Assembly: GCA_013696535.1 (NCBI GenBank)
Contig: JACCYI010000068.1
Span: forward strand, 1-7,559
DNA length: 7,559 bases
Source: Solirubrobacterales bacterium
GTDB lineage: Bacteria > Actinomycetota > Thermoleophilia > Solirubrobacterales > Solirubrobacteraceae
Reading direction: 5' to 3'
Below, piece by piece: positions 1 through 5,186 of the stretch. The translations under genes were made by a program, and so were the position numbers. Under the pieces are notes generated by a model. The model made no database searches. It saw only the letters and a list, made by a program, of their open reading frames with translations, and was not told the DNA's origin. Within the stretch, counting starts at the first letter, position 1; every line of letters starts with the position of its first letter.

Positions 1-2
1 AC

Positions 3-920
3 ACCAGCCTGACGCCGCTCGCGCCCGTGCCGGCCGCGGAGCCCGTCGACCGGGCGGCCTGGATCGAGACGGCGCTGGCGGGGATGCGCGGGCTGCTCGA
101 GCCGGTGGTCGAGCGCATCGGCACGGATCTCGGGCCGGTCGGCATGCCGCTGCGGGCCGCTGGAGGGGCCGTGCTTGCGCTCGAGGTGGGAGCGATCTCC
201 GGCATCCTGGCGCAGCGTGTCCTTGGCCAGTACGAGTTCTCGGTCCTTGACCCGGCCGCGCCTGCACGTCTGCTGTTCGTCACGCCGAACCTCGCTCATG
301 CCGCGGGGAAGCTCGAGGCCTCGCCTGGGGATCTTCTGCGCTGGGTCTCGCTGCACGAGGTCACGCACGCGTTGCAGTTCGGGGGCGTGCCCTGGCTGCG
401 AGCCGACCTTGCCGACCGGGTGCGCAATCTGCTCGCGGCGCTCGAGATGAAGGTGGATGGACGACGCCTGAAGAAGATGCCCAGCGTCACGGACCTGCGT
501 GGGATCGTCGAGGCATTCAAAGCGGGCGAGCTCGCCACCCTGGCGCTCGGCGAGGGCCAGCGCGCTCAGCTCGAGAGCATGCAGGCGTTCATGGCTCTGC
601 TCGAGGGATACGCCGAGCACGTGATGGACGTGGTCGGTGCTGAGCTTCTGCCTGATCTGCCCGGTCTGAGGGCGGCGATGGACCGCCGCCGGCACGAGCG
701 CACGGGCATGCTGCGGCTGCTCGAGAAGCTGATCGGCCTCGATATGAAGATGCGGCAGTACGAGCTGGGCAAGGCGTTCTGCGACGCGGTCGTTGCGCAC
801 GGGGGAATCGGACGCCTCAACCGTGTGTGGGAGGCTCCGGAGCGCGTCCCCACTCCTGCTGAGTTGGTCGATCCGGCGGCTTGGATTGCTCGTACCGAGC
901 CTACGGAGCTCGTCGCCTGA
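3..920 (+). CDS. DUF2342 zincin-like metallohydrolase (coenzyme F420 biosynthesis-associated family), 5' partial
   Basis: The reading frame is open from the left edge to TGA at 918-920. A GTG at 27 could start translation, but family members normally have more N-terminal sequence before the VDRAAW-like segment, so the true start is probably upstream of the window. Residue numbers here count from GTG 27. The clearest signature is HEVTH at residues 110-114 (LHEVTHALQF), the HExxH zinc-binding and catalytic helix of zincins. A later LLEGYAEHVMD segment (191-201) is the family's conserved Glu-containing helix, which probably supplies a third ligand. The C-terminal portion, with RRHER, a GLDMKMRQYELGKAF-like stretch and a final VWEAPERVPTPAELVDPAAW, is typical of DUF2342. 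The family is actinobacterial and often sits near F420 genes; its substrate is unknown and peptidase activity is inferred only from the motif. No signal peptide or membrane segment is visible, so it is probably cytoplasmic. Family assignment is confident; biochemical function is not. Confidence 0.88.
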   Translation, partial: TSLTPLAPVPAAEPVDRAAWIETALAGMRGLLEPVVERIGTDLGPVGMPLRAAGGAVLALEVGAISGILAQRVLGQYEFSVLDPAAPARLLFVTPNLAHAAGKLEASPGDLLRWVSLHEVTHALQFGGVPWLRADLADRVRNLLAALEMKVDGRRLKKMPSVTDLRGIVEAFKAGELATLALGEGQRAQLESMQAFMALLEGYAEHVMDVVGAELLPDLPGLRAAMDRRRHERTGMLRLLEKLIGLDMKMRQYELGKAFCDAVVAHGGIGRLNRVWEAPERVPTPAELVDPAAWIARTEPTELVA

Positions 921-946
921 CGCTGCTCGGAGTCTCCAAACCTTGA

Positions 947-962
947 CCGAACACTAGTTCGG
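947..962. promoter_or_regulatory. lexA box: LexA/SOS-box-like perfect inverted repeat
   Basis: CCGAAC-ACTA-GTTCGG is a perfect inverted repeat with 6-bp arms and a 4-bp spacer. Its core, CGAAC-N4-GTTCG, matches the mycobacterial/Gram-positive LexA operator layout, although the central ACTA does not follow the purine/pyrimidine preference of the Bacillus consensus. A -35-like TTGACC (943-948) overlaps its left arm. Weak -10 candidates (TGTTAC at 965, TTACAA at 967) lie 16-18 bases beyond, so an operator inside a promoter is possible. It starts 26 bases after the upstream stop codon and lies about 170 bases before the next start codon. LexA binding is inferred from the motif alone. Confidence 0.5.
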
Positions 963-1040
963 CTTGTTACAAAGTCCGGAGTGTCACCGCGTGCTGGACC
1001 GGGAAGTCAGCTGTCTCGTGTAACGATCCTGTGGCCCGGG

Positions 1041-1069
1041 TTTACAAACGTACGTTCGCCGGGTACAGT
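1041..1069 (+). promoter_or_regulatory. Promoter for the KPAAR-repeat protein gene
   Basis: TTTACA (1041-1046, five of six matches to TTGACA) and TACAGT (1064-1069, four of six to TATAAT, fitting TAnnnT) are separated by exactly 17 bases. A transcript would start near 1076 and leave a leader of about 55 bases before ATG 1131. The spacer holds a perfect 10-bp palindrome, AACGTACGTT (1047-1056), and CGTACG recurs at 1073-1078 just at the predicted start, so an operator is possible. A second weaker candidate is TAATAT (1090-1095) with TTGCCG (1069-1074), but its 15-base spacing is short. The local A+T content is much higher than in the genes. Confidence 0.5.
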
Positions 1070-1130
1070 TGCCGTACGCCGCTTAGAACTAATATCCTTA
1101 GCCGGCACAGAAGAGAGAGACCACAGACTT

Positions 1131-1892
1131 ATGGCCACCACCAGCCAAACCACTCCGAAGAACACTGCGAGCGCCAAGAGCGCCGCAGATTCCAAGCCGG
1201 CCGCACGCAAGCCGGCCGCACGCAAGCCCGCCGCACGTAAGCCGGCCGCACGCAAGCCCGCCGCGCGTAAGCCGGCGACCAGCAAGGCGTCCGCCACGCG
1301 GTCGGATGCCCGGACGGCCAGGACTCCATCGAGCGGCGCGGCCCGGCGCACCCGCACCACCGCCGCGGATAGGACGCGCGTTGCCGCCACGGCCAGCGCG
1401 CACGCAGCCGGAACCACCGCCAAGGTGGCCGCGGATGAGACCCGTGGCATCGCCGAGCGCGCAGCCCTCACCTACGTCGGCGCCACGCTCGAGGCTCGTG
1501 ATCGGGTAGCCGGCGTCGTTGTCGACTTCGTGGATCGTTTCGGTTCGCGCAGCGCAGCCGAGAAGGAGTTGCGCGGCGACTTCAAGCGGTTCGAGCGTCG
1601 TGGCCACAAGGCTCGCACACAGCTCGAGCGCAACGCGAAGAAGACCCGCACGCGTCTCGAGCGCGAGCTACGTGAGCGCCGTCGTGGCGCCGAGCGCCTC
1701 GTGCGCCCCTACCGCAAGACGGCAGAGCGGGAAATGAACGCCGCTCAGCGTGACGCCGACCGCCGTCCGAACGTCGTCACCCAGAGGGTCGACTTCGTTT
1801 CCAGCCGCGTGGAGGATGTGGTCCAGGCGACCGTCGCCACCAGCGAGCGCGTCGTGGCCCTCGCCAACCGGCAGGTCAAGACCCGCATCTAG
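1131..1892 (+). CDS. Basic Ala/Lys/Arg-rich protein with KPAAR repeats; phasin/HbhA-like or histone-like
   Basis: This encodes 253 residues. ATG 1131 was chosen because a purine-rich AGAGAGA (1114-1120) precedes it, a good promoter lies upstream, and the in-frame extension back to GTG 981 loses the strong G/C third-position bias of the gene. Residues 1-21 are Ser/Thr/Ala-rich. Residues 22-46 are five perfect KPAAR pentapeptides followed by a degenerate KPATS, like the Lys/Ala/Pro tails of bacterial histone H1-like proteins. Residues 52-100 are low-complexity and basic. From about 105 a helical body begins: an amphipathic stretch (AALTYVGATLEARDRVAGVV), then a highly charged Arg/Glu coiled coil (about 150-214), then a helix ending TSERVVALANRQVKTRI that resembles the end of the phasin/HbhA helical domain. 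No signal peptide or membrane segment is seen. DNA or polyanion binding, or a phasin role on storage granules, are both inference. It stands alone, with a possible SOS box upstream. That it is a gene is very likely; the family is uncertain. Confidence 0.8.
   Translation: MATTSQTTPKNTASAKSAADSKPAARKPAARKPAARKPAARKPAARKPATSKASATRSDARTARTPSSGAARRTRTTAADRTRVAATASAHAAGTTAKVAADETRGIAERAALTYVGATLEARDRVAGVVVDFVDRFGSRSAAEKELRGDFKRFERRGHKARTQLERNAKKTRTRLERELRERRRGAERLVRPYRKTAEREMNAAQRDADRRPNVVTQRVDFVSSRVEDVVQATVATSERVVALANRQVKTRI
1194..1283 (+). repeat. In-frame 15-bp tandem repeat (KPAAR x5 plus degenerate sixth)
   Basis: Five 15-bp units, each starting AAG and encoding KPAAR, occupy 1194-1268; a sixth diverged unit (KPATS) fills 1269-1283. 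Units 1, 2 and 4 are identical. Units 3 and 5 share a CCC proline codon and CGT arginine codon, so units 2-3 and 4-5 look like copies of a 30-bp dimer. This suggests growth by duplication or slippage, and copy number may vary between strains. The reading frame survives any whole-unit change. Confidence 0.93.
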
Positions 1893-1932
1893 GGATTCCC
1901 CACTTACCCCGCCGGCCGCCGAGGAGACGAGC

Positions 1933-1973
1933 CGGATCGGGCAAGATCCGCCGACCTCATACCCCGTCGGCGG
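1933..1973 (+). other. Two overlapping hairpins of unknown role in the 1893-2212 gap
   Basis: Hairpin A pairs CGGATC (1933-1938) with GATCCG (1945-1950) around a 6-base loop. Hairpin B pairs CCGCCGAC (1948-1955) with GTCGGCGG (1966-1973) around a 10-base C-rich loop. They share bases 1948-1950, so both cannot form fully at once. GCCGAC (1950-1955) could alternatively pair with GTCGGC at 2024-2029, the 3' arm of the terminator-like hairpin downstream. A pyrimidine-rich CCTCTCCTCCCTC follows (1982-1994). I see no tRNA fold and no riboswitch that I recognise. It may be only the 3' end of the upstream transcript, or a small structured RNA. The rest of this 320-base gap holds the terminator-like hairpin and the direct repeats listed next, and no gene. 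Confidence 0.45.
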
Positions 1974-1996
1974 GTGTAGTACCTCTCCTCCCTCAA

Positions 1997-2032
1997 CCGT
2001 CGGGTCGGCACTTGTGCCGGCCCGTCGGCTTT
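1997..2032 (+). terminator. Terminator-like hairpin downstream of the KPAAR-repeat gene
   Basis: Fifteen bases (1997-2011) pair with 2014-2028 with one T-T mismatch and one G-T pair; the realistic loop is CTTG. The stem is very GC-rich (GTCGGCAC/GTGCCGGC core) and is followed by CTTT and an A/T-rich stretch. The T tract is short, as is usual for actinobacterial terminators. It lies about 105 bases after the stop codon at 1892 and would separate that transcript from mrp. Confidence 0.65.
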
Positions 2033-2044
2033 AACTAACGTCGT

Positions 2045-2158
2045 CCAGAGGACGAGCGCCAGCGAAGTCCGGCCGGGCGAAACCCTTCTCCCCCCAGAGG
2101 ACGAGCGCCAGCGAAGTCCAGCCGGGCGAAACCCTTCTCCCAGAGGGACGAGCGCCAG
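2045..2158. repeat. Intergenic direct repeat, two copies plus a partial third
   Basis: Copy 1 (2045-2093, 49 bases) and copy 2 (2094-2139, 46 bases) both run from CCAGAGGACGAGCGCCAG through GCGAAGTCC, GCCGGGCGAAACCC and TTCTC. They differ by one G-to-A change and by the length of the terminal C run. Copy 3 (2140-2158) keeps only the first segment, with one extra G, and then diverges. The copies abut without unique spacers, so this is not a CRISPR array. The left edge forms a 6-bp hairpin (TCGTCC, loop AGA, GGACGA at 2041-2055). They resemble dispersed intergenic repeats of GC-rich actinobacteria, but that needs genome-wide comparison. The array ends about 55 bases before mrp, so the mrp promoter must lie in or next to it. 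Confidence 0.9.
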
Positions 2159-2212
2159 GGTGTTTGGGGACCCCGCTGGGGCCGGACGACCAGCGCCTGC
2201 GACAATGGCTCC

Positions 2213-3349
2213 ATGCCCTCCAGAGAACAGATCCTCGAGGCGCTGAAGGCCGTCATCGACCCTGAGTTGCGACGTGACATCGTCGAGCTCGACATGGTCC
2301 GATCGATCGACATCAAGGACGCCGGTGTTGTGGACGTCACCGTGTCGCTGACGACCCCCGGCTGCCCCATCAAAGGCCACTTCCAGACCGCCGTCGCCGA
2401 GGCCGTGTCCGGGCTTGGCGACATCAAGCGTGTCAACGTCGGCTTCGACGTGCTGTCGGACTCGCAGAAGGGCGCGCTGCAGAAGAAGCTGGGCCGCTCC
2501 TCGCTTCCCGAAGGCGCGCTGGCGCAGGTCAAGAACGTCATCTGCATCGGCTCGGGCAAGGGCGGAGTGGGCAAGTCGTCCCTGACCGCCAACCTCGCCG
2601 TCGCCCTCGCCGCCGAGGGCAAGCAGGTCGGCGTGCTGGACGCTGACGTGTGGGGTTACTCCATCCCGCGCATGTTCGGCGTCGGGTCTGACCGGCCGAA
2701 GGTCTCAGACGAGCGCAAGATCCTGCCGCCCGTCGCCCATGACGTGAAGGTGATGTCCATCGGGTTCTTCGTCGACGAGGACGCGGCGGTGGTGTGGCGC
2801 GGGCCCATGCTCCACAAGGCCTTGCAGCAGTTCCTCGAGGATGTCTCCTGGGGCGAGCTCGACTATCTGCTCATCGACCTTCCGCCCGGGACCGGCGACG
2901 TTTCCATGACACTGGCGCAACTGCTGCCGCAGGCCAGCTTCGTCATCGTCACCACGCCGCAGGACACCGCCCAGAAGGTGGCCCGCCGCGCCGCGGAGAT
3001 GGCCGACAAGGTCAAGCTCGAGATCACGGGCATCATCGAGAACATGTCGAGCTTCACCACGCCGTCGGGTGAGCGGTTCACCATCTTCGGCACCGGCGGC
3101 GGCCAGGCCTTGGCGGACGAGCTTGACGTGCCGCTGCTGGCGAAGATCCCGCTCACGATGCCTCTTCGCGAGCAGGCCGACGCCGGCATCCCGCTGGTCA
3201 AGTTCGATCCGGACGATCCGGCCGCCCAAGCGATTCGCCAGGCGGCGCGCGGATTGGTCGCGATGGCCCCGATCGAATTGCCCGTCATGCAGGCGCCTTC
3301 TCCCGCCGCAGCGCCTCAGCCCGTCGGGATGTCGCTTCCGATGGCTTGA
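2213..3349 (+). CDS. mrp: Mrp/NBP35-family Fe-S cluster carrier P-loop ATPase with N-terminal DUF59 domain
   Basis: This 378-residue protein has the usual length and two-domain layout of bacterial Mrp/ApbC. Residues 3-80 form a DUF59/MIP18 domain with the conserved TPGCP motif (Cys51). The ATPase domain starts near 108: the deviant Walker A GKGGVGKSS spans 115-123, and Walker B/switch LIDLPPGTGD begins near residue 220 (Asp222). The family acts as cytosolic dimers that hold and deliver [4Fe-4S] clusters, normally bridged by a C-terminal CxxC. Here the corresponding segment after ENMSSF (276-281) reads TTPSGE, without cysteines. As far as I recall, actinobacterial homologues such as the mycobacterial protein also lack it. 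The C-terminus adds a Pro/Ala-rich tail. No Shine-Dalgarno sequence is visible before ATG 2213, and GACAAT sits just upstream, so a leaderless or weakly initiated mRNA is possible. Its 3' end overlaps convergent ligB by 34 bases. Family is secure; cluster binding by this member is uncertain. Confidence 0.95.
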   Translation: MPSREQILEALKAVIDPELRRDIVELDMVRSIDIKDAGVVDVTVSLTTPGCPIKGHFQTAVAEAVSGLGDIKRVNVGFDVLSDSQKGALQKKLGRSSLPEGALAQVKNVICIGSGKGGVGKSSLTANLAVALAAEGKQVGVLDADVWGYSIPRMFGVGSDRPKVSDERKILPPVAHDVKVMSIGFFVDEDAAVVWRGPMLHKALQQFLEDVSWGELDYLLIDLPPGTGDVSMTLAQLLPQASFVIVTTPQDTAQKVARRAAEMADKVKLEITGIIENMSSFTTPSGERFTIFGTGGGQALADELDVPLLAKIPLTMPLREQADAGIPLVKFDPDDPAAQAIRQAARGLVAMAPIELPVMQAPSPAAAPQPVGMSLPMA

Positions 3350-4845
3350 ACCGCGTCAACGGTGTCGGCGTCTCCAGCCTCCTTGTCGGGGCGGTGGCGA
3401 AGCACCCGGGCGAAACGGAGCGTGACCCCGCCCGGGTACCGCGTGCTCGACTGCAAGCCGTCGAACGCGATCTCCACCACCAGCTCGGGCCGGACGAATA
3501 CGGTGCCGCGCGTGCGCCGTTCCTCCAGCGCGAGCAGGGCTTCGGTCTGCCACGCGAGCATCTCGTCCGTCATCCCCTTGAAGGTCTTGCCGAGCATCAC
3601 GAAAGCGCCGTCGGCGCCGCGGGCGCCGAGGTGGAGGTTCGAAAGCTTCCCGCCCCGGCGTCCGTGACCCCACTCCGCCGCGAGGATCACGAGGTCGAGC
3701 GTGTGGCGCGGCTTGACCTTGAGCCAGCCCACTCCGCGGCGGCCGGCCGCGTAGGGCGCGCTGAGGGCCTTGACCACGACGCCCTCGTGCCCGGCGGCGA
3801 GGGTCGCGGCCTCGAAGTCCGCCGCTGGACCGTCGCCGGCACGGTTCACGCGCAACCGCGCCGGGACCACCTCATCGAGCCGGGCGAAGCGCTCATGCGC
3901 CGGCAGGTCGAGCAGGTCCACCCCGTCCACGTGGAGCAGGTCGAAGAAGCGGACGGCCAGCGGAGTCGAGCGGCGCTCGAGGTCGGCGGGCTCGCGGGTG
4001 CCGAAGCGGGCGGCGGTGACCTGGAAGGGGTGGGGCCGGCCGCTCGGTTGCAGCGCGATCAACTCTCCGTCGAGGATGGCGGTGCGGACGGGCAGCGCAC
4101 GGACGGCTTCGCGCACCTCCGGAACGCGCGCGGTGATCTCGTCGAGGGTGCGGGTGAAGACACGTATCGTGCCGTCACCGCAGCAGTGCACCTGGATGCG
4201 GACACCGTCGAGCTTGGCTTCGACGACCGCCTCCTCGCCCGCTCGCTCGAGTGCCGAGGCCAGGTCCGGCGCCGGCGAGGCGAGCATCGGCTCGACCGGT
4301 CGTCCGACCCGAAGGCCCACCCGTCCGAGCCCGGCTTCCCCCTCGTCTAGAGCGACGCGCGCTACTGATCCGAGGTCGCCGTCGAGCATCAGGGCCCGCC
4401 GTAGGGCTGCCAGCCCGACGCCGGCGGCCTGGGCGAGAGCGCCGATCAGAACGCCCCGAGAGGCGCCTTGGCGGAGTCCGTAGGCCATGACCGACGCGAG
4501 GAACCGCTGCTCGGATGCCGTCGCGCGCGCGAAGAGCTGATGCACTTCGCCGGCTCTGGCGGTCGTCGATCCGGCGCCCGCGACCGACTGCAGCCGCTCG
4601 AGCGCCGCGTCGACCGCGCCGAGTTCGAGGGTGGGTGTGGCGGCCGGGCTCGGCATGTCGCGCAGTGCTGCCCAGCCGACGCCGGTGTGGCGCTGGCGAA
4701 CCTCACCGGAAAGCAGCGCCACGCCTACGGGAAGCTCCTCCATCGAGAGGGCCCGAAGTGCGCCGGCCAGCAGCGCCTGCTTCTCGGACCGCGAGGCGGT
4801 CGCCGCGACCCGCTCAGACGTGATGACCAGGTCGATCAGGAGCAC
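3316..4845 (-). CDS. ligB: ATP-dependent DNA ligase LigB
   Basis: This 509-residue protein follows mycobacterial LigB along its whole length, from an N-terminus of the MLL-D-V-I-S type to the end pattern RFARVLRHRPDKEAGDADTVDAV. It seals nicks in duplex DNA through a ligase-adenylate intermediate made from ATP. The N-terminal DNA-binding domain covers about 1-190. The adenylation domain carries motif I EAKLDGVR with catalytic Lys211, motif III (VRFFDLLHVDG), motif IV EGVVVK (354-359) and motif V WLKVKP (Lys376, Lys378). The OB-fold domain follows, with LSNLHLGARG and GKTFKGMTDEML. There is no polymerase or nuclease fusion, so it is not LigD. The GTG start at 4845 is fixed by family alignment; no Shine-Dalgarno is seen. 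It begins 16 bases after the ferredoxin stop, so it is probably cotranscribed. In mycobacteria LigB is dispensable and NAD-dependent LigA is the replicative enzyme, which suggests an accessory repair role here. Confidence 0.96.
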   Translation of the reverse strand: MLLIDLVITSERVAATASRSEKQALLAGALRALSMEELPVGVALLSGEVRQRHTGVGWAALRDMPSPAATPTLELGAVDAALERLQSVAGAGSTTARAGEVHQLFARATASEQRFLASVMAYGLRQGASRGVLIGALAQAAGVGLAALRRALMLDGDLGSVARVALDEGEAGLGRVGLRVGRPVEPMLASPAPDLASALERAGEEAVVEAKLDGVRIQVHCCGDGTIRVFTRTLDEITARVPEVREAVRALPVRTAILDGELIALQPSGRPHPFQVTAARFGTREPADLERRSTPLAVRFFDLLHVDGVDLLDLPAHERFARLDEVVPARLRVNRAGDGPAADFEAATLAAGHEGVVVKALSAPYAAGRRGVGWLKVKPRHTLDLVILAAEWGHGRRGGKLSNLHLGARGADGAFVMLGKTFKGMTDEMLAWQTEALLALEERRTRGTVFVRPELVVEIAFDGLQSSTRYPGGVTLRFARVLRHRPDKEAGDADTVDAVQAIGSDIPTG

Positions 4846-4861
4846 GCCGCAGCCGCTGGGG

Positions 4862-5125
4862 TCAGCGCCCGGCGAAGTACTCCGCGTTCTTTGCGATGAA
4901 GCTCGTCCACTCGTCCGGGACCTGGTCCTCGGCGAAACAGGCGTCCACGGGGCAGGCTTCCACGCAGGCGTCGCAGTCGATGCACTCCTCGGGATCTATG
5001 TAGAGCATCTCTACCTTGTCGTAGTCGGGCTCGTCGGGCGTGGGATGAATGCAGTCGACCGGGCACACCTCGACGCACGAGTTGTCCTTGGTGCCGATGC
5101 AGGGCTCGGTTATGACGTAGGCCAT
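4862..5125 (-). CDS. fdxA: Seven-iron ferredoxin ([3Fe-4S][4Fe-4S])
   Basis: This 87-residue soluble electron carrier begins MAYVITEPCIG, as 7Fe ferredoxins do. Cysteines at 9, 17, 21 and 25 (spacing C-x7-C-x3-C-P) and at 48, 51, 54 and 58 (CxxCxxCxxxCP) give the family's crossed pattern. By analogy with Azotobacter ferredoxin I, Cys9/17/21 and 58 would bind [3Fe-4S], and Cys25 with 48/51/54 would bind [4Fe-4S]. Cys63 is extra. The C-terminal WTSFIAKNAEYF segment is typical of actinobacterial FdxA. The 7-residue gap between Cys9 and Cys17, rather than CxxCxxC, argues against an 8Fe clostridial type. A good ribosome binding site (GAGGA, 4 bases before ATG 5125) supports the start. It sits 61 bases after the amidase and 16 bases before ligB. 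Its redox partner cannot be told from context; P450s and oxidoreductases are usual. Confidence 0.95.
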   Translation of the reverse strand: MAYVITEPCIGTKDNSCVEVCPVDCIHPTPDEPDYDKVEMLYIDPEECIDCDACVEACPVDACFAEDQVPDEWTSFIAKNAEYFAGR

Positions 5126-5186
5126 GGAGTCCTCGATCGTGGGGAGGCTGACGCGGAAGCCGCAGTCTACGAGAAGCGGGATCCGG

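Noticed and set aside
981..1130. In-frame N-terminal extension of the KPAAR protein from GTG 981
   Set aside because: The 50 added codons lack the strong G/C third-position bias of the gene, include promoter-like A/T-rich stretches, and have no ribosome binding site. ATG 1131 follows a purine-rich AGAGAGA. A leaderless start at 981 from the SOS-box region stays a remote option.
1007..1607. Long alanine/arginine-rich reading frames on the minus strand opposite the KPAAR gene
   Set aside because: They are antisense shadows produced by GC-rich repeated codons, low in complexity and without recognisable domains or ribosome binding sites.
1930..2032. tRNA gene or 6C small RNA
   Set aside because: No cloverleaf with acceptor, D and T arms can be drawn, and the hairpin loops lack the runs of six cytosines that define 6C RNA.
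2045..2158. CRISPR array
   Set aside because: Repeat copies abut with no unique spacers, only two are complete, and no cas gene is present.
2205..2215. ATG at 2205 as the mrp start
   Set aside because: It is out of frame with the Mrp reading frame; ATG 2213 gives the normal N-terminus of the DUF59 domain.
3346..4490. Long plus-strand reading frames opposite ligB
   Set aside because: The minus strand encodes full-length LigB with all ligase motifs; the opposite frames have no family features and biased composition typical of shadows.
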